In this document: piece after piece, positions 13,100 through 24,744 of the stretch
Layout: every line of letters starts with the position of its first letter
How positions within the stretch are numbered: the first letter of the stretch is position 1
Source of the DNA: Melieria omissa
Lineage: Eukaryota; Arthropoda; Insecta; Diptera; Ulidiidae
DNA: 64,000 nt
Reading direction: 5' to 3'
NCBI GenBank assembly: GCA_963971225.1
Contig: OZ020267.1
Location: forward strand, 115,764,936 to 115,828,935
Notes under the pieces: generated by a model
Seen by the model: only the letters and a program-made list of their open reading frames with translations
Told to the model about the DNA's origin: nothing
The model's database searches: none
Made by a program: the position numbers and the translations under genes

Positions 13100-13711
13100 A
13101 TAGTCTCTTTCTACTCTTCAAAATCTAGACTAACTGTGTTGACTTCTAAGCGAGACAAGCGTTTTACTGCCTCTTGTTTTAAAACCGGGCCGAAGCTGTT
13201 TGGTCATGATACAAGTTTTCTTTTCTTGCCACCGAAGGAACCAATTGTGTGTTTATGGGTGGCAACAGGTATGCCTGCTAAAATTGTGGGTTGTAGTACG
13301 TTCGGAAGGGTGGTGCCACGTCTGGCATTATTGGAATTTGCTTCACAAGTACATGAATAGCCGTCTTCGAAGTTTTGCCCTTCGCATGATTAAGAGATAG
13401 TAGATGGCCTAGCTTTTCTCCATTGTAGATATCAATTAGCCTTGGTTTTGAGGAGAAAAGAGGACAGGCTAATGGGCTTACGATCTTTTGCTTTGGAGTG
13501 TGAAGCCTTCCCTGTTTACGTCAATGCACTTGACTGGAATGTGAGCTAAGTTTAGGATAGCTACAACGCTTTCCAGAACCCGTGGTACCATCATGTTTGA
13601 TGTGTGTTGCAGATCAGCTGGGATGATACCATCAGAGCCAGGAGACTTGAAGGGCAGAAAATTTCCTATTGTCCAGTGCAGTTTTTCGTTGCTGCTTATG
13701 TTGTGCTGCAT
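13100..13711 (-). pseudogene. Decayed reverse transcriptase fragment of a non-LTR element
   Basis: On the minus strand the frame at 13478-13711 contains FKSPGSDGIIPADLQ. This matches the conserved PG-x-DGI-x-P-x-L block at the start of non-LTR reverse transcriptase domains, and is followed by the usual leucine-rich helix. The frame breaks at 13478. Downstream sequence to about 13100 may be the continuation in other frames, but it is too degraded to assign. Its clade cannot be named, and the relation to the copies at 1893 and 56450 is unknown because different parts are preserved. Confidence 0.5.
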
Positions 13712-15412
13712 ATGTCGTGAGTTAAAAGTTGTTTTCGGATTAAGTGCAGATTGTTATTGTACTCACAAAGCGTTTGGGCATTTGTAGCTTTCACCACAAT
13801 TTTTACTAACACGAAACAAAAACTAGGCGTATTTAATGCAATAATTTCCTTTCGGTAGCACTTGCGCACGTGTCGGACAATCGGAAATTTATTACCTGCA
13901 TAATTCAAGCCCACTTCTTGTGTCATCTAATGACTGGCATTGTGTGAACTGTATGATGTACCGCTTCTACGAATAAGCAAAAGCGGTACTTAATAAATTT
14001 AAAATCGACCCCATGGCCACTATACCCCCAACTGGCCAGAAGCGGCGTGAAGTCTATTGTTGAGGCAGCAACCCATAGGACAAAACAGGCACGTTAAAAC
14101 GTTCGCACCCCACCCCACCGTGTGCACAAATCACACACGCACACCATCCGTTTACGAAACCGCAAATCAGACAACATTTTATCCCATTAAGGACGCATTT
14201 AAATCACTTTACTGCTCACCGCTCACTCGAGTGAAACAACGAGGACGTAATGCAACACCAGCAGCAGCCACTTCGCTGCTGCCCTGGCACCAGTGTACAA
14301 AAGCGCCACCACCTGTCCGTGCCGCCGCAGTGGTGCGACATTGAGCGCTTTACGGCCACCCCATGCATATTTCGTTTTTGATTTTCGCTTTTCCCCCGAA
14401 TTAGAAGCATGCCAACGGTCCAAGTTAAAAAGCGACGAAGACATGCAGTCACCGGCTGTGCAATTACGGTCGGCTGAGTTCGTGCCTGTGAACCGATTTT
14501 TCAAATAATTGCAGGGAAGCAAGAATCAAAAAATCTCGAGGCAGCAAGCAATCATAAAAAATATCTCTATTGTTATATAATTGATTGTTGGGTCCGTTGG
14601 ATATTATATAAATCGATCGAGACATTTTTACCCATATATCTAATTTAACTTTCGAAAAATAGATTAAAAATGGAACTGCACTTGTGTGATGTTCACGACT
14701 TATTTGCATAGAACATTGCAATTCAGAAACATTTTTCGCATTTAACTAAATTAAGCAACTTTCTCTGCTTCAACTCCACTTCATTTTCACGAGCTGCGAT
14801 TGTCTCAGTAAATTTGACGAAAATCCTCACAGCCACCATCGGAAGCGCTAGAGATGTGCTGCGAAGATAAGTCGGTGAATATTACCAGATTATGTTTTTC
14901 GTTTAATTGGAATGATGAACTACAAAGTACACTCTACCGCCCACTGAGCGGACTATGCCAGAGTTCAAGGTATATTAATGTCTACGCTATTTAGAGCAGC
15001 CGCGGAGTCGTTATAGAAACTGTTATTAGTAAAATCGTTGAAATTATATCGTCCGAAAACGTCCGTATCAAGCACCGCATAGGGCAGCATGCTGGCATTT
15101 TCCGTCGTCTTATCTCGCCCGAACAGCCCACCATGTTAATTACATCTTTAATTTAGTTGGGCCTGTGATGGTACTTAATAAAAACTCGGATTTATTTTGT
15201 CGTCTACGGCGGCATTTATGTCACCTTGGCACAAAGTACTATGAATCTGGCTTATAGCACGAAGAAAGTAACGACACATAGAAATAGTATTGGTCTAACG
15301 AATTAAAGTAATGAAAAATGCAATGTCTGAAAATGTTTTTTAAAAAAGTAGGTATATTTTCGTTAAATAAACAGACCGAAAAAATTACACTTCCCAACTT
15401 TAAAATTGTAAA
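13712..15412. other. Stretch without supported genes, 3' of the first Nudix gene
   Basis: Overlapping open frames at 14057-14522 on both strands lie in a locally GC-richer, CAG-rich segment, but none has a recognisable domain. From about 15300 to 15412 the DNA is probably the 3' UTR of the minus-strand Nudix gene that ends at 15413. No other feature is supported. Confidence 0.45.
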
Positions 15413-16819
15413 CTACAGTTTGTTTTGTCCATAAAGCGCTCCCACTGGTGCCAAGTGACCGTTCAGTGGGGTGAAATTCAAATACACTGTCATGTTGTAC
15501 ATCCCGATATTTTCATAGCGATGCACATGCTTGGCTTCGGCTCGAAACTCCTCCATAGTCAAATTGACAGAAAGGAACTTCTCCAAGCTCCGCGGGTCTT
15601 TTGCATAAAAATCATCTCCTAAAAGTTTTAACGCCCTCAGATTGTTTCATTAAGGTAAATAGACGAATGAAAACAAACCTGGCAGAACGAACACCACACC
15701 GTCCTTGCAAATGTACCCTACCGGCATGTACAAAGTAATGCCTTCCACACAACGCTCCTGCGCAAACGTCTGAAGCACATCCAATGACCGCACTCTTTTG
15801 AACCGCATCAACTCATAAATTTGCGGCGGCATGAACCAAAGTTCCCTTTCAATGTACATTTGTAACAGAGCTGACGGCGTTCGCCACTAATAAATAGAAT
15901 ATGCTTTAAGTACATGCACCAATTGCACAAAAGCTTACCAAGTAGTCCTTTACTTCGCTCGGTTCAACGGTTAGTTGTGGGACACCAGGCAAGAATGTTA
16001 TAAAAAATACTGTTTCAAATCTGAAAAGTTGGAGAATAATAGTAATTAATTGAAATTAAAACAAAAATCACATTTTCGCAACACACCTCTTCAAAATCAT
16101 CGCTGGACTCGCCCAGGCTGACCACTCGAAGAGACCCCATAAATCTGGAACCACACCGAACTCACGGCATAAACGCAAGAACTGCTTCGCATCATTATGC
16201 ACGACCTGTTGCCAGTGTGTTCTATCGAAATCTGTCTTAACGCACGCATAATTTACTTTTGTCAAATTTTGCAACTGCTGCCGCTGCCGACAGAGCAGCA
16301 AACCCACCTCCTCAAACGTCTCACGTATCGCAGTGATACGCAGCGATATTTCCCTAAAATGAATACGATTGAAAACAATTTCATATGTGGATTGCGCAAC
16401 AATTTACAAGTATTACAACTGCCAGTACCTCGCCCACAGACTAGTTCTGTTGAAGAAGCGATCGTAGCAGCCGTTCCCACGCGCAGCCAGAATGTGTGGC
16501 CGCTGCTCACTCACGACTATCAACCGCTTCAGTGCCTGCTGCGGGATTCCAAACTCCTCAAAATATTTCAACCACTCAACGGATTCATCAGCGGCCTCGA
16601 AAATGCCACCCGGAAAGACGCACTGATTCGATGCAACCGCAGTGCGATCGGAGCGCTTCAGCATCAATAACTGTCAAGGAGACCAATCAGCCATGAGTGC
16701 AGTACAAACAGAAAATATTTGCTTACCTCATAGTCGCAATCCGGGGTACCTACGGCAGTTCGAGTGGCTACTATGAGACTCGCAGATTCCCTACACACGA
16801 TTTGCTGCTTTGATGCCAT
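15413..16819 (-). CDS. NUDT19-like Nudix hydrolase, paralogue A
   Basis: Minus-strand gene of six exons: 16819-16727, 16670-16429, 16353-16087, 16020-15939, 15886-15679 and 15618-15413. All borders are GT-AG, the phases agree, and the product is 365 aa, close to the roughly 375 aa of human NUDT19. The Nudix fold is shown by FPGG at residues 50-53 and by RETFEEVG at 122-129, which supplies the metal-binding glutamates. The long insert between these blocks is typical of the NUDT19 subfamily. Mammalian NUDT19 is a peroxisomal coenzyme A diphosphatase. A similar role is inferred here, and the C-terminal NKL resembles a peroxisomal PTS1 tripeptide. The start is the only ATG ahead of the conserved ESASLIVA strand. 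Two paralogues lie at 21.6-24.5 kb. Confidence 0.88.
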
Positions 16820-17658
16820 CGCGTACTGTCACAACACAAAATATAATTTTCCGCACAGCGTTTCCAGCAAATACAAAGCACTAACACTAACCTTTGGAGC
16901 GATCAACAGTCAGTCAGCTCAGCTGATTAAGAAGTGCGACTGGCTTCGCACTTGCACAATAATGTGCCAAATGAAGTCTTATCGCACACTAAATATAAAA
17001 GAGTCACAACTTAACATTTTTGTAACTACTTAAAAAAATTCAATTTTATTACTAACTTCTTTAACTGGCAAAATATTGTATGTCTGTTTTAATGTCAATT
17101 GCGTTGCTTCTGGAGGATCAACAGTTTTTTGCCTCTCTTGAAAATTTCAGATTTCTTAGTTGTGACTCTTTTGTATTTAGTGCGCGTTATGTTTCCAACA
17201 ACAAATTGTTAACTGGCCAAGAACGGAATGAAATGAAGAATGGAATGGAGTTTAGTAAACACGTCTTAATTAAAGAAATAATCATCAAGTATATTTGGTA
17301 TCGCAGTGTAGCTCTGTGGTGACAATCGAGAGAATCAAGCCACTCTTAGGAATGACGGAAAGATTCGCTTCCACCATGATGAGTTATAATGAAGGTAGCT
17401 GTAGCTTTGTTAAAGTAAGTAAAATACTCTTGAACTGAAGACGTTAGGTGGGGCAAACGCAAGCGCGACAAGGTAGAAGTCTTCATCTATCCATCGGAAC
17501 TAATCTGCGGCCGTTATAGGCATTGCCAATTTAAATAGTTTCGAACCCAGTAAATAGCCGTCGCGTACAATAGCAACCTTTTTTGCATTAGTACCGACTC
17601 GATTTGCGCAAAGTGACTAATAATTGTGAACAAAAAGATTCTAGCATCGCAGCACAAC

Positions 17659-20509
17659 ATGTCTCAAAACGAAAACCCGTACCACCATCGACGCGCATCC
17701 GAAATAGCGAATACGATTGAGTTTCTGACTTTTGCGGAACACACCCTCAAGCGGATACTGGAGTGTTTGGAAAATGACGAGAAATCCGACTTGTTGTTCA
17801 TAGTGAGCGATGAGGAAAGACGGTAAAAATGGTTTTGAAGCATTTATGGCCCTTGTTTACCGTGCCCTTGCCGACAGAATCAGCGCGCATCGATGGGTGG
17901 TAGCGGCATCCAGCCCGTATTACCGACAAATATTCAGCGTCACGGAACCTCAGGCCAAGCAAATTGAATTGCGCATAACGGATGTTGATGCCGATATTTT
18001 CATGACGCTTTTGAAGTACTGTTATACCGGTGTTGTGTGTCCGCAAGAAAACACGGCACGACCACTGCTACGCGAAGCTATCAAAATGCAGCTGAAATTT
18101 GCCGTAAACACCTGCAGCGATTTCCTGGAATGCCGTATCACGCGGTCCAACTGCTTTGAAGTCGCTTCATTCGCGGACAGTATCAACTGTCCTCGTCTTC
18201 GAGAGTCAGCACTGCTTTACGCGGCAAGACGAATCAACGAAGTGAGCGCAGCCAATTACACACTCCACAATTCAGTCACTTGGTGCTAAATTAATGCTAT
18301 TTAATGCCAGGTGACCAGGGACGAGGGATTTTATCAATTAAAACCGCAATTGCTGGCCAGGTTTCTGAACATGAACGATCTCGAGATAGAGTCAGAGGAG
18401 GAAGTCTTCGAATGTTTAATGCGATGGTATCAGTACGACGCTGCAAGTCGGGAACAACATCTGCAACATTTAATGGGATATTTGCGACTCACGCAGTTGT
18501 CGCCCAGCTTTATAGAGGAACACATCGGGCCACTTCGTGGCTGTGACATTCTGACACAAAATGCTCTTAAATGGCACAGCGATCCAGAGCAGAACGTGTC
18601 AATTGAGAGCCTGAGAGAAACCGAGCCCCGGAATATTGAAAAATGTGTGGTGGGCATTGGCGCTGATTTAGTAAGTGAAATATTAATTTAAATAAGACAG
18701 AAAACAAAGTAAAGTAAGCAGAATCTTTCCACACCCACTTATTTTGTTCTAAACAATTACAAGATTTGTATTGTCGCCAAGTATGGTTTATGAAAAAGTG
18801 TAGGTCTAAATTGTGATCATAACTTCTTCACTTAATCTTTGCTTTTTTAATACAGAACAACAGAAAATATATATAATTTTTGACATTTAACCTCGTTCGT
18901 TATACTTGTTTGCTTGTTACCAAAGTTTTAAAACGATACATACATACAGTGACACCTGCTAGGGGGCGTTTTGGAGCTCGGACCTCCTGATATATGTTTG
19001 TAACAAAAATGTTTAGTGGCAGATATGGTTTCAAATCGTATTGTGCTCCATACATATGTATGTACATATGGGTATACAGTATACCGCGAGGGTGATTCGG
19101 TTAAAATGTTCTGAATAGAATGATTACTAAGAGTGAATGAAATTTTCCGAAACATTTGATCTGACATAACTTGGGCACTCATGATTCTTGGATAGTGAAA
19201 ATTATCTGGATGCTTTTTGTTTGAGTGAGTTTTCATTTAAACAGTTACAGTACTTTTCGTTTACAACGAACCCGTTTAAAACGAATTTCCGCCTAAAAAG
19301 AACCAATTTCAAAAGTACGTACTTTATGTTTTCGCTAATTACGGATCCCTTTCAAAGCGAACTTTCGGTTAAAACGAACCATTTTGCTCAGTCCCTCGAA
19401 GATCGCTTTGAGCGAAAAGTACTGTATATGTAAACGCTTTTCCTTCAGAATTCTAGGCGGATTCTGCGTTATAAGAATGACACGAATGAATGGACTGAAT
19501 GCTTTCGCAGCTTCTCCATAGCAAGATGTGGTTTTAAGGTGGTTTTCATAGAAAACTACTTCTTGTTTTTGGGAGGTTGGACAGAAGATGGCAATCACAC
19601 AACCGGCGACGTCGAGCGATTGAATGTGATAACGCACGAACTTGAGGACGTACAAGCTATGCAGATACCCAGGGCAAATTTTTGCGCTGCAGTGCTCAAT
19701 AACCGCGTTTACGCCATCGGAGGTAGAAACGAATTTCAAGACGACCCCGTCAACTCAGTGGAAAGGTGGCAATTAATTCAATTTGCAAGGGAGTTTTCAT
19801 TAGTTCGATTAAAATAATATACTTTCAGATGGGATCCACGGGATGGCTATTGGTGCTACATGGCGGCGCTGAATGTGCCGCGGTGCGGCGCTGCAGCGAT
19901 TGCTCTTAAAGATGACCTCCTGCTTGTTATAGGTGGCATCAATAGGACTGTGTACTTGCGATCCGTCGAGTGCTACAGTTCGGTGACGAACATGTGGACA
20001 CGCCGAGCCAGTATGATTCAGGCGCGTTTCTTCCCCGCGGTAAGTACTAATATATAAATAACATTGTTTTCCACATTCTAACGAACGCCACGTCACTACA
20101 CGTCTTCAGGTGGCTGAATCCAATGGATACATTTACGTACTTGGCGGCGGCTATTCGAATTTAAGCCGCAGAAACACTGTCGAACTTTATGATCCCGTGA
20201 ACGACAAATGGAAATTGGTGCGTTATGCCACTTACAATGTTTAGGGTTTTCTAAACGAAATGCCGACTTTGCACTTTGTAGTTGTTATGCGTGAACTCCG
20301 AGCGCGACGGCATCGGTTGTATGTTCCTCAACAACCGGTTACTCTGCGTCGGCGGATACCTCCTAGGTTCAAGTCCCCCTCTGGTAGAGCACAAAGATGC
20401 GGAAATAAAAATAGTCCTCGAGAGGAGCATAACAGGTGTATACCATTGCTTTATGGTACCAATGAAATTAGTTCTCGAAATGGAAAAATCAAACTTAAAA
20501 TGGCAATGA
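17659..20509 (+). CDS. BTB-BACK-Kelch protein (KLHL type)
   Basis: Seven exons: 17659-17822, 17878-18241, 18311-18670, 19449-19765, 19829-20039, 20110-20217 and 20282-20509, giving 583 aa with consistent phases. Residues of about 30-150 form a BTB fold (SDLLFIVSDEERRISAHRW then VVAASSPYY). Residues of about 155-290 form a BACK domain. The rest has Kelch blades with GG turns (FLFLGGW, VYAIGG, LLLVIGG, IYVLGGG, LLCVGG). KLHL proteins are usually substrate adaptors of Cullin-3 ubiquitin ligases, and that role is inferred here. The last blade is odd: after LLCVGGYLLGS the sequence loses Kelch character and stops about 60 residues later, so the propeller looks incomplete, or the final exon is wrong. 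Intron 3 holds a small inverted-repeat element. I cannot name the specific orthologue. Confidence 0.82.
19246..19426. mobile_element. 181-bp MITE with TA ends, in the Kelch gene intron
   Basis: The element starts TACAGTACTTTTCG and ends with the exact inverted copy CGAAAAGTACTGTA. It lies in intron 3 (18671-19448) of the BTB-Kelch gene. The interior repeats the word AACGAA/AAACGAA several times. TA at both edges and CAGTA-type tips suit a Tc1/mariner- or pogo-type MITE. There is no coding sequence. The superfamily is inferred from the ends only. Confidence 0.65.
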
Positions 20510-21579
20510 TAACAAAGTCATGTGCACTTTGGCAGTGTAAACTTAAGGATTTCGCGGGACCAACCTTTTACTCGCCATCCAGCAACTTTCTTTATAACTT
20601 GTGATTTGACGTCGGACTTGTTTAAAATAAAAATTGGGAAAACTGCTTGGCGGGGGGATGATTTTATAACTAACATAGTAACATCGGCTAAAATTTTTAC
20701 ATGTCATTGCTTATGTATTCCGTCATTATTCTATATTTATGACACTATAGTAGCCTGTATTGTCAACGGATTTTTTGCTTTTTAGCCCATGAACGATCAT
20801 TCAATATATCCGTAAACTGTGTGTTTTATGTATTTTATATGTAATAATGATTTATAGGCCTTGGTAGCTAGAGTGCTTTGTAAGTTAGTTTAATATTTTA
20901 TATTATTCTAATAACAAATAATAATAATAATTTATAAAAACGAATGCTTGACTTGTGTTCATAAAATGCACACGAAAGACCTAGTTGTGGTTTGTAGCAA
21001 ATTTCATTATTTGCATTGCATACATAAACCAAAAACTATTAGAAGCCATCTGCTTCTCTGGCTTTTAACCAATTTTATGCCGCAATGGTGTTTTTTCTAT
21101 ATATTGTGATTGTGATTTTTTTATATACATATATTTCGTAAAACCAATTACCAAAGAAAATTCACAATTACTTAAACAAACACATAAATAACATATAAAA
21201 CTTTTTTGTATTTTGAAAATATATAAACATCGAGAAAAGAACAAGTACCCTTGCATATATATCTGTGGTATTTTGAAAAAACAACCTAAGTCTAATTTTC
21301 AAAATGTTCAGGAGAGCGAAAAAACGGATACGGTGCAGACCAAATCTCATACAAAACTCGAGAAAAGTTGAAACTATACACGTCGTATCTCTGTAACTAA
21401 ATGTCATAGAAACAAACCGATTACACCAAAAGAAGCGTCTTGAAATTGTTTCTTTATGATTAAAAGAAATTTGACTTAAGTCGACTTAAGTGCTTTTGTC
21501 AAAAGTCCACAGATATCATTTGAATAAATAAATTCTGTTTTACATAGCATCAACTTAATTAAAGCGTAATGTAAAGTTA
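20510..21579. other. Intergenic DNA between the Kelch gene and Nudix paralogue B
   Basis: The two flanking genes converge here, so the stretch should hold both 3' UTRs. It is AT-rich with ATA/AAT runs (about 20890-20940 and 21110-21240). No exon, RNA gene or clear repeat end was recognised. Confidence 0.5.
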
Positions 21580-22917
21580 TCAGTGTTGAATTTTTAGCGG
21601 CTTAAGATGTCCATCGAGAGGAACGAAATTTTGGCGCACCGTGGAATTGCTTAAATTTATAAACTCTCCACGGTGCAACTTTTTGACGCCTGTTCTGAAT
21701 TGCTTCACTGTTACATGAGTCGTAATCATTTCGCCGATGGCATTCGGATCAGTCGGATACATGTCATCGCCGGGCATTAGGCTAACAATGCCATCCGTGC
21801 ATTTGCATTGTACGGGCAGAAACAGTGTGCAACCCTTCCTGGCCCGTTTCTGAGCGAAATCAACAAGTTCGTTCAATTGGGGAAAATTTAGCAAGCGTGA
21901 CAGCTCATAGAACTGCGGCGGTGGTAGCCCGATCTCCTTGTTCATGTGGGACCTCAAGTAATCTTGTGGCGCCTTCCACTGAAATTGCAAAAAACACATT
22001 TCCCGTAGTATTTGTGAATTCAAGCGTCACACTACACCAACCGCAAACTCCGTAACTTCATGCTGCTCCAGTAGCACTTCCGGAACGCTGTGTACAGCCA
22101 CCAGATAAAATAGTGTCAGAAACCTTAGAAATAATTCTGTGTGCTGTAATATTTTAAGGATAAGCTGGGGCAGAAAGCTACCGTTTTCCATAATTTGATG
22201 GTGTCAACCATGCTGACCACTCATGCAGGCTCCATAAATCTGGTACAACGTCCAACTCACGGCAAAGAGTGAGGAACTGAGTGTGATCACAGTGCACTAA
22301 ATGTTGCCAGTAAGTTCGATCAAAATCTTCCCAGTAGTTCCCATACTCGGCATTACCGTTGTTTCCTGTTTCTGCCTTACGCGAACCTCGTTGCCGGCAA
22401 AGCAAAACTCCCATCTCTTCAAACGTCTCGCGAATGGCAGTTATCCGCAACGAGATTTCCCTGAAAGGAATAGCTCGATTGAAAAATACTCAGTTTTGCA
22501 AAACATTGTGCGTCAGACAACGCGTGGGCAATGCGTCTCACTTTTGTAAACAGTCCTCACCGTGATTTGCGAAAATGTCTGTACGTGGCCCAGAAACCGT
22601 TGTTAGCTGCTGCAGGCGCTCAGCCTCGTAGCCGAAGCTCCGAAAGTGTTCCAACCACAAGAGAGACTCGTCGGAGGACTCGTGCACGCCACCAGGGAAA
22701 ACAGCTAAATTCGCCATAAACGACGCCTTTGCAGCGCGTTTGAACATCAGTACCTACATTAAAAATGAAAACCATAATTGTATACATGTACATCCTTATA
22801 CACATTGTCCAACGTGCTTACTTTGTAGTCACAGTCATTTGGCTGCACTGTCCTGTTCTTAGCCAGGATAATCAAACTGGCCGATTCTCGCCATTTAGCC
22901 ACTACTTGCCGTGCCAT
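21580..22917 (-). CDS. NUDT19-like Nudix hydrolase, paralogue B
   Basis: Minus-strand gene of five exons: 22917-22822, 22753-22542, 22460-22182, 22123-22042 and 21978-21580. It encodes 355 aa in agreeing phases. It has FPGG near residue 52 and RETFEEMGVLLC in exon 3, so the Nudix catalytic glutamates are kept. The 82-nt fourth exon (RFLTLFYLVAVHSVPEVLLE) has the same length and phases as its counterpart in paralogues A and C. The intron before the last exon of A and C is missing, so the final two exons are fused. The C-terminus is KIQH, without the PTS1-like tripeptide of the other two, so its location may differ. It is divergent from paralogue C, with only about 260 bp between start codons, which suggests a shared promoter region. 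Confidence 0.88.
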
Positions 22918-23177
22918 CGTCAGAAGCAACCCGCGGCCTTTTTTCTTTCCTATCTTTATTCCAATGTATAATTTCACAGTGTAATTTCACTATGGGTCAG
23001 ATCAATCCAAATCAGGTGATTCAAAATGAGAAACAGCTGTCCGCCGTCAATAATTCACTTCCGCAACAGGTGGCAGGTTCGGCAACACTTCCATCTTTGT
23101 TGTTGATCTTTGCACCTTAAATTCAAAGACGCTTTTTACCGAAACTGACCAAACCAAAATAATATCGAATCGCTGCC

Positions 23178-24524
23178 ATGGAGAGTGACAGCGCCAAAGA
23201 CCTATACCGACCCTCCGCCAGTGTATTACTTGTGGTGAAAACACCTGGAGCAAGAGTTAACTACGACTATCAGGTCAGCGACGGTAATTTAGAAAAGCAT
23301 TGCATTTATTCTGTGGACGTTTCTGTTATCTTAGTAGGTGCTTCTCTGTAAGCGTACTGCGCGAACGGCGTACGCGCCAGATCATTGTGTTTTTCCGGGT
23401 GGTGCATTCGAAGAGGCTGCGGACGAATCGTCAGCATGGCTGCAATATATGCGTGACTTTGGCGTCAACCAGCAGCAATTTGCGCAATTAGAACCAGCGC
23501 GTCAGTCGTTCGAGCACAGGCCCACGCCGCTGTTGACCAGTGGTCGGAATTTCTCGCGCGACATTTCTTTACGCATTACGGCACTGCGAGAGACCTTTGA
23601 AGAGGTGGGTGTACTTCTGTGTCGCGATAAAAATGCGCTGCAGTTCAGTACCGCTGCTATTGGTCGCGTACGTCAGGATTTCGATCGTGTCTACTGGCAG
23701 CGTGTGGTGCACAATGATCCTCAACAGTTTTACAGTTTGTGTCGAGCATTGAAAGTTGTGCCCGATCTATGGTGCCTTCACGAATGGTCGGCGTGGCGCA
23801 GTCCGCGCACTGCGAACAAAAAGTACATTTCTTTGGTTACCATAAATATGCACCGCATTTTTAGCCATTTACATCCTTTTGCAGGTTCGAAACAGTCTTC
23901 TATATGGCGGCATTGGAGCGACAGCCGAATTTGCTGCTGGAAGGTACCGAGGTCGAGTTGGCGCTGGTTAGTAAGATTCACACAATCTCTTCACACGAGT
24001 AACTTGAATGCTCTTGATCTACTTTAACGTTCTTAAGTGGAACAGTCCAACAACGTTTCTGCAGCTGTTCAGCCAGCGCACAATCTGGCTACCCCCTATA
24101 CAAGTGTACGAGCTTTCACGCCTTACCAATATGCAATGTTGGACACAGCTGGTGCATTTTGCAAAAACGCGCAGCCGGCAAGGTGCCACTATGCTTATGC
24201 CGGTTTACTATCGGTGCAAAGACGGTTTTGTGGGCACACTGCCAGGTAACCAATGAATGAAATCCAAATGACGAACGAAAAAAGTTTAGCGCGTTGATTG
24301 TTTATAATGCAGGAGATGACTATTATCCTGCCGATCCCCTGAGTTTTATGGAAAATAACGCAGTTGACTGCAGCGTGCAAGATTTTTGCCGAAGAACATT
24401 GCGTCAGCACCGAATACTTATAAGTGACATGCACAACGCCGCAGTCCAAACGAACATTTCCCCCATTGATGGTCACCTGAGTGCAGTGGCATTCGCTACG
24501 CAGAAAAGCATTTGCAAACTTTAG
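23178..24524 (+). CDS. NUDT19-like Nudix hydrolase, paralogue C
   Basis: Five exons: 23178-23273, 23338-23822, 23885-23966, 24038-24245 and 24313-24524, giving 360 aa with matching phases. FPGG lies at residues 51-54 and RETFEEVG at 116-123, so the Nudix box is intact. Exon 2 is a fusion of the second and third exons of A and B, an intron loss. The protein ends SICKL, and CKL is a plausible PTS1 variant for peroxisome import, in line with the peroxisomal CoA hydrolase NUDT19 of mammals. Substrate preference cannot be read from sequence. An AATAAA at 24559 probably ends the transcript. It converges with Ctu2. Confidence 0.88.
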
Positions 24525-24558
24525 TCAAATATATGTGTTCGATTTTCAAAAACTGTCA

Positions 24559-24564
24559 AATAAA
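24559..24564 (+). promoter_or_regulatory. Polyadenylation signal of Nudix paralogue C
   Basis: Canonical AATAAA about 35 nt after the stop codon of the plus-strand Nudix gene. This fits a very short 3' UTR in a convergent gene pair. Confidence 0.5.
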
Positions 24565-24615
24565 AGTACAAATAGATAATTTGACTATTGATCATTTGAA
24601 CTTACATGCAATAAA

Positions 24616-24621
24616 TTTATT
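24616..24621 (-). promoter_or_regulatory. Polyadenylation signal of Ctu2
   Basis: TTTATT on the plus strand, which is AATAAA on the minus strand, about 124 nt past the Ctu2 stop codon. The two signals of this convergent pair are about 55 bp apart, so the transcripts may nearly touch or overlap. Confidence 0.45.
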
Positions 24622-24744
24622 TTATTTTTCTACTATTACTGTAACCGAAACATTCGTTTTATAAATTGTGTCAATATTAGTTAATAAGTTGAAATAGATT
24701 TCACTCTTTTCAGCTTATATTAATAGAGGATTTAATATTCTACT

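Noticed and set aside
14057..14522. Overlapping open frames on both strands in a CAG-rich segment
   Set aside because: GC-richer DNA keeps several frames open by chance; no domain seen.
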